Positions 6,492 to 13,984 are shown, numbered from the stretch's first letter. The stretch: 21,149 nt of DNA from RGIG3009 sp964389495 (GCA_964389495.1 CAYMDU010000022.1:1-21149); one strand, 5' to 3'. Notes: generated by a model from the sequence alone, not told the origin. Translations and numbers: made by a program.

Positions 6492-7488
6492 AGTAGAAAG
6501 CGTCGTCCGGCAGAGTACCGCCGATGGATTTCGGATTGGCATTGAACAGCACTTCGTAGTAGCCGGCAATTTGTGTTTTCATTTCGGTGCCGGACACAAA
6601 GGTGAGCTGGCAGTTCGGAATGGCTTTTTTGGCAATTGCCGCTTTCGGGATAATGCCGTAGGTTTCGCACAGAGCGGCGGTGGTTTCCACTTGGGAAGCC
6701 GCCTCCACCGAGGCCGCATATTCTTTCAGAAAAGCGTCTACAGCCGCTTTGTTGTTTTCCAAGAACTCCGTGCGCACGGCCACGCAACCCATCATCAGTT
6801 TGCTGTCGGTGCCGGCAACAGCTTCCCAGGCATCGTTCATGCCCATGGCAATGCGCACATCGGCGTTTTGAGCGGTGATGGACGATACCTGCGGTTCGGG
6901 CACCATGGCCAGTTGAATATCGCCGCTGGCCATGCGGGTGGCCAATTCGGTGTTTTCGGCCAGGAATTCAATGGTGACATCTTTGCCGGGAGTGAGCCCG
7001 TTTTTCTCCAATACATATTTTAAAATGTATTCGGGGTTGGCACCTTCGCCGGTGGAATACACGGTTTTGCCTTTCAGGTCGGCAATGGAGTTCACGGTGT
7101 TGCCGTTTTCCAGAATATACAGCACGCCCAATGTGTTCACGGCAAGCAACTTCACTTTCCCGGAAGTTTTGTTATACAGATTGGCTGCCACATTGGTGGG
7201 CAACGCCGCCATGTTCAGTTCGCCCTGTGCCAATTTGGTGCTGATTTCTTCGGGCGAAGAGCCAACGGTGAAGGTGTAGTTGTTGGCGGCTGTTTTTTGG
7301 GTGTTGGCTTCCATCAAATTCACCATGCCAATGCCGGTGGGGCCTTGAATGGTGCCGATGGATACATCTGTTTTCGCCACAGGAGCGGCGGTGGTGGTGG
7401 GCTGCTCGGTTTTGTTGTCGGTGGCACAGCCGGCAAGCGGCAATACCAACAGCAGCAGCGCGGTCATCAAAGCAAGTAGTTTTTTCAT
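6481..7488 (-). CDS. Substrate-binding lipoprotein of an ABC importer, NMT1/TauA-like
   Basis: This 335-residue protein starts with a lipoprotein signal peptide. The lipobox LAGC puts the lipidated residue at Cys21. A Thr/Pro-rich linker follows, then a type-II periplasmic-binding fold with recognisable segments such as ELNMAALPTNVA and VYSTGEGANPEYILKYVLEK. These match the NMT1/THI5/TauA group, which binds sulfonates, nitrate, pyrimidine thiamine precursors or similar small anions; the ligand here cannot be assigned. AAGGAAGG precedes ATG 7488. It lies 21 bp downstream of the Crp-family regulator and overlaps the permease gene by 11 bp. On the cell surface it would deliver its ligand to the permease. 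Confidence 0.88.
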   Translation of the reverse strand: MKKLLALMTALLLLVLPLAGCATDNKTEQPTTTAAPVAKTDVSIGTIQGPTGIGMVNLMEANTQKTAANNYTFTVGSSPEEISTKLAQGELNMAALPTNVAANLYNKTSGKVKLLAVNTLGVLYILENGNTVNSIADLKGKTVYSTGEGANPEYILKYVLEKNGLTPGKDVTIEFLAENTELATRMASGDIQLAMVPEPQVSSITAQNADVRIAMGMNDAWEAVAGTDSKLMMGCVAVRTEFLENNKAAVDAFLKEYAASVEAASQVETTAALCETYGIIPKAAIAKKAIPNCQLTFVSGTEMKTQIAGYYEVLFNANPKSIGGTLPDDAFYYVG

Positions 7489-7509
7489 GGGTGTCCTTCC
7501 TTTTCGGAT

Positions 7510-8142
7510 TTATTTTATCAAACGGTAGGTGTGTCCTTCTCGCAGAAGAACGCCGGCATTCAGCAAGGCGTCCACAGCGCGGTACAAACTGGACCGTCCG
7601 ATATTCAAAGTGTGAGCCAGCTCCACCATGCTGGGAGGGAGCTGCACGGTGCCGTCCTCGTTTTGGTGCGCGGACAGGTATTGGTACAGGCGATTTTCGG
7701 CATGACCGGTTGTGACAATGGCCAATTTCCGATTTAAAAAGCGAATACGCCCGGATAGAAAACGAATGTAGTTTTCCGCCAAGTGGGGAATGGCGGCCAA
7801 CAAAACACTCATGGTTTCTTGGGAAAGAAAGGCAATGCGTGTTTCTTCTTCGGCGGTGATTTGTGTCACATAGGTGTCGTCGGTGTCGAACAAAGCGGCA
7901 ACGCCGAACATATCCCCGGCCCGCAAACGGTTCATCATGAGAGTGCGCGGCCCGGTTCCCGCCGCGTGTACCGCCACGCTTCCCGACAAAATGAACCCAA
8001 CCGCACGCCGAAAGGAGTCGTTCCCGTACACGGTGGCTCCGGGCGCATAGCAAACCGGTTCGTTCATGGCGGCGGCGATGCGCCGTTCTTCGGCGGCAGA
8101 CAGGCCGGAAAACAGGGGAAAAGCAGAAAGATCGATAACCAT
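7510..8142 (-). CDS. Crp/Fnr family transcriptional regulator
   Basis: This 210-residue protein has an N-terminal cyclic-nucleotide-like beta-barrel (about 8-115), a long dimer helix (about 118-145), and a C-terminal winged helix with helix-turn-helix around PPSMVELAHTLNIGRSSLYR. It has a single Cys (31), so it lacks the cysteine set of an iron-sulfur FNR; the effector is unknown. ATG at 8142 fits a GGAGGT site at 8153-8148; longer in-frame starts would run back over the palindrome and lack a site. It is first in the operon with the importer genes. A palindrome directly upstream is a likely autoregulatory site. Confidence 0.9.
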   Translation of the reverse strand: MVIDLSAFPLFSGLSAAEERRIAAAMNEPVCYAPGATVYGNDSFRRAVGFILSGSVAVHAAGTGPRTLMMNRLRAGDMFGVAALFDTDDTYVTQITAEEETRIAFLSQETMSVLLAAIPHLAENYIRFLSGRIRFLNRKLAIVTTGHAENRLYQYLSAHQNEDGTVQLPPSMVELAHTLNIGRSSLYRAVDALLNAGVLLREGHTYRLIK

Positions 8143-8154
8143 GCGGCACCTCCC

Positions 8155-8174
8155 TGTGTCCCATTTGGGACACA
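8155..8174. promoter_or_regulatory. Perfect 9-2-9 palindrome, candidate Crp/Fnr-type operator
   Basis: TGTGTCCCATTTGGGACACA is fully symmetric with 9-bp arms around TT. It has the 20-22 bp size and TGT-ACA ends common in Crp/Fnr-family sites. It lies just downstream of the promoter -10 box (8189-8184), where a bound dimer would block transcription, and just before the ribosome binding site of the regulator gene. Confidence 0.6.
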
Positions 8175-8183
8175 GCATGGATT

Positions 8184-8212
8184 AGTATAGCGCATTTCAC
8201 GGGAAATTGCAA
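8184..8212 (-). promoter_or_regulatory. Sigma-A promoter of the Crp-importer operon
   Basis: On the minus strand TTGCAA (8212-8207) and TATACT (8189-8184) are 17 bp apart. The predicted start near 8177 is right next to the 8155-8174 palindrome. The divergent plus promoter starts 8 bp away at 8220. Confidence 0.75.
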
Positions 8213-8219
8213 GAGGGGA

Positions 8220-8248
8220 TTTACTTTTTCAAAAAAATATGCTATTCT
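8220..8248 (+). promoter_or_regulatory. Sigma-A promoter of the surface-protein gene
   Basis: TTTACT (8220-8225) and TATTCT (8243-8248) are separated by 17 bp in an A/T-rich stretch. An AAGGAGA site (8270-8276) and ATG at 8286 follow. Confidence 0.65.
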
Positions 8249-8285
8249 AATAGCAGAAAATCCGAATACAAGGAGAAACATAACC

Positions 8286-9854
8286 ATGAAAAAAATTGCG
8301 GCAGTGATTCTGTCGGCGGTGCTGCTTTGCACCGGGCTGTCCGTGGGTGTTTGCGCGCAGGGGTTTACCTTCCGTGAAGTGGCGCGCGAACAAAGCGGGT
8401 CGTCGGTGTGGGTCACTTGGAACAGCAGCGAAGCCACAGACGACACAGCCATCGAAGATGTCATCATCGGCGAAAAAAGCTGTTCGTTCACTTTGGACGC
8501 CGATAACCGCCTGTGTGTAGATATTTCGGCTGTACCGGCCGGTGTTCACACGGTGAAATACGAATATGTAGCAGGCACCCGGCAGGAAACAACCGTGTCC
8601 TCGCAGCCCCTCACGGTAGAGGGCGTTGTTGCGGTGCAGCTCAGCGCGGTAATCAACGCCGACGGCACCGTCACTGTCACGGCCACCGGCAACGGTGCGC
8701 CGGTGGCCGGCTATTCGCTGCTCATGACCATTGGCAACATGGCCGGTATCACCGGTTCCACCGATGCCAAGGGGGTATACACTTCCTACATCACTGTTGA
8801 CAACGGCCAGTCGCTGTGGTACGAAGGGAAAAGCACCACCGTCGGTGCCGTAACCTATGCTGCCGTTGCCCGGCAAACGCTCAAACGTGTGGAGGCCACC
8901 GCGGCCACCACGGTTACCACGGCCACCGCCACCACCACGGAAACCGTTGCCGAAACCACCGCCGAATCCGAAGCAACCACCACCGCCACCGAAACGGAAA
9001 CCACTGTCACCGAGGCCAGCACCACCGTGCCGTCTTCGGTGGGGACGGTCGGCACCACCACGGCGGCCACCGTGAAAACCGTGTTGGGGTCCGGTACCAC
9101 AGCAGTGAAAGACGGCCGAGTGGTTCTCAACGCTTCAACCGACAGCGGCATTTTGTCCCTGTTCGATTGCACGGCCAACAGTTTTGCCGACCGTGCGCGG
9201 TTGTCCCTGTCGGCGGACGACTACACCAGTTTGGTGGGGAGAAACACCGGCAATCGGTTAATGTTGAATGTGCTCACCGGCACAACGCCGGCATCAGAAG
9301 CCTTGGTGAGCAAGGCGTTGGCGGGGGCATCGGAATTTTCCGACTACACAGAAAGCGACTATTCGTTCCTGTCGTTCGATTTGTCGTTCCTGGTTCTGGA
9401 TAAAAGCGGAAAGGCCGTGTCGGTTTCTGCCATGCCGTTGGGCAGCACCTATGTGGTGGAATTGCCGATTCCGGCTTCCATGAAGCATTGTGATGTGTTG
9501 GCCGTCACCATGATGGACGGCACATCGTTAATGACCCCGATCAAAGTGAAAACCAATGGAGGTGCATTTAAATTGGAAATCAATTCTTTGGAAACCTACA
9601 CCCTAATCGGTCTTGTTTCGGCAGACGGCCTCAAGTCGGGCGGCATGTCCCTGTGGGTAGTGCTGTTGCTGGTTTTCGGCGTGTTGCTGTTGGCCGGTGC
9701 CGGCGCATTGCTGTATTTCTTCTTTTTTCGCAAGTCGGCCGCGGCCCAGGAAAAAGCCGAAGAAAAAGAAACAGCGCCGGTGATTGCCGTTGAGCCGGAA
9801 AACGATAACGACATTTTCAGCGGGCGCACCGATATGCCGTCGTCCGACGAATAA
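8286..9854 (+). CDS. Secreted Thr-rich surface protein with C-terminal membrane anchor
   Basis: This 522-residue protein is of no family I can name. It begins with a signal peptide (about 1-25: KK, a hydrophobic core, then VCAQG). A beta-rich region of Ig-like character follows (about 30-200), including NGAPVAGYSLLMTIGN and STDAKGVYTSYI. Next comes a linker of about 55 residues made almost only of Thr, Ala, Glu and Val (about 203-258), then a second folded region (about 265-450). A transmembrane helix (about 455-481) ends in FFFFRK, and the last 41 residues are charged and acidic. The topology is extracellular with a short cytoplasmic tail. It stands alone between its own promoter and terminator. 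The Thr-rich stretch resembles glycosylated stalks of Firmicute surface proteins; a role in adhesion or wall contact is only a guess. Confidence 0.75.
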   Translation: MKKIAAVILSAVLLCTGLSVGVCAQGFTFREVAREQSGSSVWVTWNSSEATDDTAIEDVIIGEKSCSFTLDADNRLCVDISAVPAGVHTVKYEYVAGTRQETTVSSQPLTVEGVVAVQLSAVINADGTVTVTATGNGAPVAGYSLLMTIGNMAGITGSTDAKGVYTSYITVDNGQSLWYEGKSTTVGAVTYAAVARQTLKRVEATAATTVTTATATTTETVAETTAESEATTTATETETTVTEASTTVPSSVGTVGTTTAATVKTVLGSGTTAVKDGRVVLNASTDSGILSLFDCTANSFADRARLSLSADDYTSLVGRNTGNRLMLNVLTGTTPASEALVSKALAGASEFSDYTESDYSFLSFDLSFLVLDKSGKAVSVSAMPLGSTYVVELPIPASMKHCDVLAVTMMDGTSLMTPIKVKTNGGAFKLEINSLETYTLIGLVSADGLKSGGMSLWVVLLLVFGVLLLAGAGALLYFFFFRKSAAAQEKAEEKETAPVIAVEPENDNDIFSGRTDMPSSDE

Positions 9855-9866
9855 CCGGGCACCTAC

Positions 9867-9896
9867 ACACCCGTCTGCGGTATCGCAGGCGGGTGT
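9867..9896 (+). terminator. Intrinsic terminator of the surface-protein gene
   Basis: ACACCCGTCTGCG (9867-9879) pairs with CGCAGGCGGGTGT (9884-9896) over a GTAT loop, with one G-U pair. It is followed by TTTGTTTTTGT, and lies 12 bp after the stop codon. Confidence 0.9.
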
Positions 9897-9927
9897 TTTG
9901 TTTTTGTCTCCAAGCCGGGTCAAACAG

Positions 9928-9967
9928 CAAAAAAAGAAAAGGCACCTCATCATTGGCGTGAGATGCC
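9928..9967 (-). terminator. Intrinsic terminator of the aminotransferase gene
   Basis: On the minus strand GGCATCTCA (9967-9959) pairs with TGAGGTGCC (9949-9941), a 9-bp stem with one G-U pair. It is followed by a U-rich tract (9940-9929). It lies 19 bp beyond the stop codon. Confidence 0.8.
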
Positions 9968-9986
9968 CGGTTGCTGTTTGGGCCAA

Positions 9987-11195
9987 TCAGGTGGAGGCCC
10001 GGTGTTCGGATAGCAGGGAGCGAACGGTTTGCCCCAGCAGGGAAATGCCCCACCGGATTTCTTCTTCCGACGGCAGCGAGTAATTCAAACGGAACGAGGA
10101 AGACGGTGCGGTTTCGTCGCAGTTGAAGGTGGTGCCGGGCACCACAAAAACCTGCTGTTCCGACAACCGCTGAATCAGTGCCGAAAGGGGAATCCCGTTC
10201 GGCAAAGTACACCACAAAAACAACCCGCCTTGCGGATGGGTGTGGTGTACTTCGGACGGCATGGATTGGGCCAGCCTGTCCAGCATCAACCCGCATTTGC
10301 GGCGATAGAGCCGGCGAATGGCGGCAATGTGCTCATCCAAATCGTATTCCTGCATGTAGCGGGCGCAAAGCATTTGAAAGAAGATGTTGGTGTGCACATC
10401 TTCCACCTGCTTGGCAATCACCATTTTTTGAATCAGCGGTTCGCATCCGCAGGCAAAGCCTACCCGCATACCGGGCGACAGAATTTTGGAAAACGAGCCG
10501 CAATACAACACCCGATTGTCGGTATCCATGCTTTTCAGGGTGGGCACATCCTCACCGTCAAAACGCAAATCGCCATAGGGATTGTCTTCCAAAATCAGCA
10601 CTTGGTATTTCTGCGCCAGTGCATACACGGCACGCCGCTTTTCAAGCGACATGGTGATGCCGGTGGGATTGTGAAATGTGGGAATTAAGTACAAAAAGCG
10701 TGTGCGCGGATGCGTGCGCAAAGCCTTTTCCAGTTTCGGCAGGCAAATGCCGTCTTCTTCCAGGTCCACCCCCACGGGATGAACTCCCAACGAGCGAAAC
10801 GCATTGAGTGCACCGATAAAGCTGGGGTTTTCACAAATCACGGTGTCGCCTTCGTTGCATAGCACCTTGCAGCACAATTCGATGGCCTGTTGACCGCCGG
10901 AAGTGATAAGTGTGGTGTTGTCGGCCGTGTTCACGCCGAACTTGCTGTGCAGGCGGCGCGACACCAGCTCACGCAGCGGGGGATACCCTTCGGTTACACT
11001 GTATTGCAGTGCACCGGCCGCGTCGTTAGCAAAGAGAGAGGCTGCAATGCTGCTCATGGCTTCCACCGGAAACGATTCGGGCGCGGGATTGCCGGCGGCA
11101 AAGGAAATGGCACCCGGCTCTCCCAAACTTTTAAAAATTTCACGAATGGCCGAAGGCTTCATGGTTTGCATTTTATCGGAAAACGGTATTGTCAT
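9987..11195 (-). CDS. PLP-dependent aminotransferase, fold type I (2-aminoadipate/aromatic type)
   Basis: This 402-residue cytoplasmic enzyme transfers the amino group between an amino acid and a 2-oxo acid. Expected residues are present: the HNPTG segment (175-179), Asp204 in EDNPYGDL contacting the pyridine nitrogen, Schiff-base Lys237 in GSFSKILSPGMRVGF, and a carboxylate-binding Arg in SFRLNYS near the end. The pattern IREIFKSL, ISFAAGNPAPESFP, GALQYSVTEGYPPLRE is that of the LysN/ARO8-like branch, without the GntR domain of MocR proteins. ATG at 11195 is used; longer in-frame starts would lie upstream of the promoter. Substrate is uncertain: aromatic, branched-chain, methionine or 2-aminoadipate are all reported in this branch. 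It is transcribed divergently from the methionine operon, which may or may not be meaningful. Confidence 0.88.
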   Translation of the reverse strand: MTIPFSDKMQTMKPSAIREIFKSLGEPGAISFAAGNPAPESFPVEAMSSIAASLFANDAAGALQYSVTEGYPPLRELVSRRLHSKFGVNTADNTTLITSGGQQAIELCCKVLCNEGDTVICENPSFIGALNAFRSLGVHPVGVDLEEDGICLPKLEKALRTHPRTRFLYLIPTFHNPTGITMSLEKRRAVYALAQKYQVLILEDNPYGDLRFDGEDVPTLKSMDTDNRVLYCGSFSKILSPGMRVGFACGCEPLIQKMVIAKQVEDVHTNIFFQMLCARYMQEYDLDEHIAAIRRLYRRKCGLMLDRLAQSMPSEVHHTHPQGGLFLWCTLPNGIPLSALIQRLSEQQVFVVPGTTFNCDETAPSSSFRLNYSLPSEEEIRWGISLLGQTVRSLLSEHRAST

Positions 11196-11211
11196 TGTTA
11201 TCACCGATACC

Positions 11212-11240
11212 AGTATAGCACACTTGGCAACCGGACACAA
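11212..11240 (-). promoter_or_regulatory. Sigma-A promoter of the aminotransferase gene
   Basis: On the minus strand TTGTGT (11240-11235) and TATACT (11217-11212) are separated by 17 bp, followed by a short leader of about 12 bases before the start codon. It diverges from the methionine-operon promoter; the two -35 boxes are 7 bp apart. Confidence 0.65.
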
Positions 11241-11247
11241 TAAAAAT

Positions 11248-11276
11248 TTGACAAGGTAGGGCGGTTGTGCTAAAAT
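11248..11276 (+). promoter_or_regulatory. Sigma-A promoter of the methionine operon
   Basis: TTGACA (11248-11253) and TAAAAT (11271-11276) are separated by 17 bp. The predicted start near 11283 gives a 5' leader of about 115 bases, long enough for the structures described next. Confidence 0.8.
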
Positions 11277-11282
11277 AAAATC

Positions 11283-11346
11283 AGCCGAAAAACGGCGCAA
11301 CGGGGCTGCACCGGCAGGCGGTAGCGGCTCTGGCAGTAATAAAAAG
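11283..11346 (+). ncRNA. Structured leader of the methionine operon, candidate attenuator or orphan riboswitch
   Basis: The leader holds two hairpins before the terminator. The first is GCCG-AAAAA-CGGC (11284-11296). The second is an 11-bp stem with a single bulged A: 11303-11313 pairs with 11319-11330 around a GCAGG loop. ACGGG at 11300-11304 is complementary to CCCGT of the terminator's 3' arm (11358-11362) and could compete with it. No upstream ATG or Met-codon leader peptide is present. The S-box core, SAM-II/III motifs and the T-box UGGNACC motif are absent, and it is too short for a T-box. Its place before two homocysteine-synthesis genes suggests control by a methionine-pathway signal. 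Confidence 0.4.
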
Positions 11347-11374
11347 CGGCGGGGTATCCCGTCGGTTTGTTTTT
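11347..11374 (+). terminator. Intrinsic terminator within the methionine-operon leader
   Basis: CGGCGGG (11347-11353) pairs with CCCGTCG (11358-11364) around GTAT, 7 bp with one G-U, followed by GTTTGTTTTT. It lies after the promoter and before the ribosome binding site of the first gene, so read-through must be regulated or incomplete. Confidence 0.75.
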
Positions 11375-11398
11375 GGTTGAGAAAGGAAGTTGGAGAGT

Positions 11399-12673
11399 AT
11401 GAGCTATCGTATCGAAACGGAGTGTATTCAAGGGGGCTATCATCCGAACAACGGAGAGCCGCGTGTGTTGCCGATTTATCAAAGCACCACCTACAAATAC
11501 GATTCGGCCGAGCATTTGGGTGACTTGTTTGATTTAAAGGCGGCCGGTCACATGTACACCCGCATTTCCAATCCCACGGTTGATGCGGTGGAACAAAAGA
11601 TTGCCGCGCTGGAAGGCGGCGTGGGGGCCATGTGCACCTCGTCTGGCCAAGCAGCCAACCTCATGGCGGTGTTGAACATCACTTCGGCCGGCCAGAACTT
11701 CATCAGTCTTTCCACCATCTACGGCGGCACCACCAACCTGTTTGCTGTCACCATGAAGCGCATGGGCGTGGAAGTGCGTTTTGCCACACCGGATATGACC
11801 GACGAACAACTGGATGCCCTGTTCGATGAAAACACGCGGTTGGTGTTTGGCGAAACCCTGGCCAATCCCGCTTTGCAGGTGCTGGACATTGAACGCTATG
11901 CGGCCGTCGCACACCGCCACGGTGTGCCGCTGGTGGTAGACAACACCTTTGCCACCCCCATTTTGTGCCGTCCGTTTGAATTCGGCGCCGATATTGTCAC
12001 CCATTCCACCACCAAATACATGGATGGGCATGCCACCGTGGTGGGTGGCGTTGTGGTCGACAGCGGCAAATTCGATTGGGCCGCTTCCGGCAACTATCCC
12101 GAACTCACCACGCCGGACGAATCGTATCACGGCGTGGTCTACACCGAACAATTCGGTCAAGCGGCCTACATCACCAAAGCGCGCGTTCAGCTCATGCGCG
12201 ATCTCGGTTCCACACCGCAACCGTTGGCTACTTTCATTCTCAATTTGGGGCTGGAAACGCTGGCGCTTCGCATGGAACGGCATTGCCAAAACGCGCTGGC
12301 CGTGGCCACCTATTTGGAAAACAACGAAAAAATTAGTTGGGTGAATTGCCCCGCTTTGCCGTCGTCCGATCAGCATGAATTGGCCCAAAAGTACCTGCCG
12401 AACGGTTGTTGCGGCGTGATTTCGTTTGGTATTCGCGGCGGGCGCGAAGCGGCCGTTCGCTTTATGAACTCGTTAAAACTGGCTGCCGTGGTGGTTCATG
12501 TGGCGGATTCACGCACCTGCGTGTTGCATCCTGCCAGCACCACCCACCGTCAGCTAACCGACGAGCAGTTGGTGGCCGGCGGCATCACGCCGGATTTAAT
12601 TCGCCTTTCGGTCGGCATCGAAAACATCAACGATATTTTGGCAGACATTGAGCAGGCTTTGGCAAATGTCTGA
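11399..12673 (+). CDS. metY: O-acetylhomoserine sulfhydrylase (aminocarboxypropyltransferase)
   Basis: This 424-residue PLP enzyme makes homocysteine from O-acetylhomoserine and sulfide. It belongs to the Cys/Met-metabolism family: the PLP-phosphate contact region YTRISNPTVDAVEQKIAALE (53-72), TSSGQAANL, Asp181 in VVDNTFATP, and the Schiff-base Lys206 in HSTTKYMDGH. The length and the long insert with NYPELTTPDESYHG are characteristic of OAH sulfhydrylases (about 425-430) rather than the shorter cystathionine synthases (about 380). ATG at 11399 with AAAGGAAG (11382-11389) upstream is preferred over TTG at 11390, which lies on that site. It is followed 16 bp later by the gene making its substrate. 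Confidence 0.92.
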   Translation: MSYRIETECIQGGYHPNNGEPRVLPIYQSTTYKYDSAEHLGDLFDLKAAGHMYTRISNPTVDAVEQKIAALEGGVGAMCTSSGQAANLMAVLNITSAGQNFISLSTIYGGTTNLFAVTMKRMGVEVRFATPDMTDEQLDALFDENTRLVFGETLANPALQVLDIERYAAVAHRHGVPLVVDNTFATPILCRPFEFGADIVTHSTTKYMDGHATVVGGVVVDSGKFDWAASGNYPELTTPDESYHGVVYTEQFGQAAYITKARVQLMRDLGSTPQPLATFILNLGLETLALRMERHCQNALAVATYLENNEKISWVNCPALPSSDQHELAQKYLPNGCCGVISFGIRGGREAAVRFMNSLKLAAVVVHVADSRTCVLHPASTTHRQLTDEQLVAGGITPDLIRLSVGIENINDILADIEQALANV

Positions 12674-12689
12674 GGAGGACTGACAAGCT

Positions 12690-13607
12690 ATGCCCATTAA
12701 AATTCCAAACCAACTGCCGGCCACACAAACGCTGACAAACGAAAACATTTTTGTCATCACGGAAACCCGCGCTCTCACGCAGGATATCCGTCCGCTGAAA
12801 ATTGTGTTGCTGAATCTGATGCCAAAGAAGATTGTAACCGAAACGCAGCTGGCGCGGTTGTTGGGCAACAGTCCTTTGCAAGTGGAATTGGAACTGATTC
12901 ACACACGCACGCACGAATCACGGCACACCCCGGCCGACCATTTGCTCACCTTCTACAAAACATTCGACGACATCAAGCACCAAAAGTACGACGGCATGAT
13001 CATCACCGGTGCACCGGTGGAGCAGATGCCGTTTGAGCAGGTGGAATACTGGGACGAACTGTGCGAGATTTTCGAATGGAGCAAAACCCATGTCACCAGC
13101 ACACTCCACATTTGCTGGGGTGCGCAAGCGGGCTTGTATTATCACTACGGCATCGATAAACACCTGTTGCCGAAAAAATTATTTGGCATTTTTCCGCACA
13201 CGGTGGAACGCCGTTCCTCCATTTTGTTCCGCGGATTCGACGATGTGTTCATGGTGCCGCATTCGCGGCACACCACTGTGAGTCGCAGCAGCATTGAAGC
13301 GGTGCCCGAACTGAAAATTTTGGCGTCTTCGGAAGAAGCAGGTGTCTATGCCATGGCCACCAATCGCGGAAAGCAAATTTTTCTCACCGGCCACGCCGAA
13401 TACGACGGCGGCACCTTGCGCGAAGAATATCAGCGCGATGTGGCAGCCGGTTTGCCCATCGAAGTGCCGTGCAACTATTTTCCGCAGGACGATCCCTCCA
13501 AAGACCCGTTGGTAACTTGGCGCGGGCATGCTCATTTGCTGTTTTCCAACTGGCTGAACTATTTTGTCTATCAAACCACCCCGTATGATTTGCGGGAAAT
13601 CCAATAG
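12690..13607 (+). CDS. metAA: Homoserine O-acetyltransferase, MetA type
   Basis: This 305-residue enzyme acylates homoserine, the committed step of methionine synthesis. The MetA fold is clear, with nucleophile Cys142 in HICWGAQAGLYYHYG and catalytic His235/Glu237 in TGHAEYD. Residue 111 is Glu (ITGAPVEQMPFEQVEYW). In characterised MetA proteins Glu at this position goes with acetyl-CoA use, while Gly goes with succinyl-CoA, so this should make O-acetylhomoserine, the substrate of the gene just upstream. An AGGAGGA site follows the metY stop codon. The next gene starts 11 bp after the stop, so the three are one operon. Confidence 0.94.
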   Translation: MPIKIPNQLPATQTLTNENIFVITETRALTQDIRPLKIVLLNLMPKKIVTETQLARLLGNSPLQVELELIHTRTHESRHTPADHLLTFYKTFDDIKHQKYDGMIITGAPVEQMPFEQVEYWDELCEIFEWSKTHVTSTLHICWGAQAGLYYHYGIDKHLLPKKLFGIFPHTVERRSSILFRGFDDVFMVPHSRHTTVSRSSIEAVPELKILASSEEAGVYAMATNRGKQIFLTGHAEYDGGTLREEYQRDVAAGLPIEVPCNYFPQDDPSKDPLVTWRGHAHLLFSNWLNYFVYQTTPYDLREIQ

Positions 13608-13618
13608 GAGGCAGTGCG

Positions 13619-13984
13619 ATGCGTATACAGGAATCCGGCGAAATGTATTTGGAAGCCATCTTGGTGCTGTCTCGCCAAAAGCCGTTGGTACGCGCCATTG
13701 ATGTTAGCGAATACCGCGGATTTTCCAAACCGAGCGTCAGCCGTGCGTTGGGTGTCCTCAAACGCGAGGGCCTGATTGTGGTGAACAGCGACGGCCACAT
13801 TTCCCTCACCGAAGCCGGGCGGCAGCTTGCCGAAACCATTTATGCGCGCCACACCGTGCTCACGGCGCTGCTAACCAAGCTGGGTGTGGATCCGGCTGTG
13901 GCTGCCGAAGATGCTTGCCGCATGGAACACACCATCAGCGACGACACCTTCCGGGCCATTCAAGCCTATTTGGAACAAGCATAA
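13619..13984 (+). CDS. DtxR/MntR family metal-dependent regulator (short form)
   Basis: This 121-residue protein has an N-terminal winged helix (about 1-65, recognition helix FSKPSVSRALGVLKREG) and a dimerisation/metal-binding domain (about 66-121). It lacks the SH3-like third domain of DtxR, as in MntR. By alignment in my head, the ligand positions are Met9, Glu12, His78, Cys100, Glu103 and His104. This Met/Cys/Glu/His set matches DtxR (Met10, Cys102, Glu105, His106), not the Asp8/Glu99 pair of MntR, so Fe(II) rather than Mn(II) is the likelier signal. AGGAGG (13605-13610) overlaps the metAA stop. Its place in a methionine operon is unexplained. Confidence 0.85.
   Translation: MRIQESGEMYLEAILVLSRQKPLVRAIDVSEYRGFSKPSVSRALGVLKREGLIVVNSDGHISLTEAGRQLAETIYARHTVLTALLTKLGVDPAVAAEDACRMEHTISDDTFRAIQAYLEQA

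Noticed and set aside
5875..7023. A 382-codon plus-strand frame opposite the permease and lipoprotein genes
   Set aside because: It lies entirely antisense to two well-supported importer genes, has no ribosome binding site and no recognisable domain; it is a product of codon bias on the opposite strand.
7172..8491. A 439-codon minus-strand frame spanning the Crp regulator, the lipoprotein start and the surface-protein promoter
   Set aside because: It overlaps three features with clear signals in another frame and its translation is rich in His, Arg and Ala without any motif.
8895..9075. The ACC/GCC-rich stretch as a DNA repeat array
   Set aside because: It is imperfect low-complexity coding sequence for the Thr-rich stalk, in frame with the surface protein, with no regular unit length.
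11283..11398. S-box (SAM-I), SAM-II/III or T-box in the methionine leader
   Set aside because: None of the diagnostic core motifs is present and the leader is too short for a T-box.
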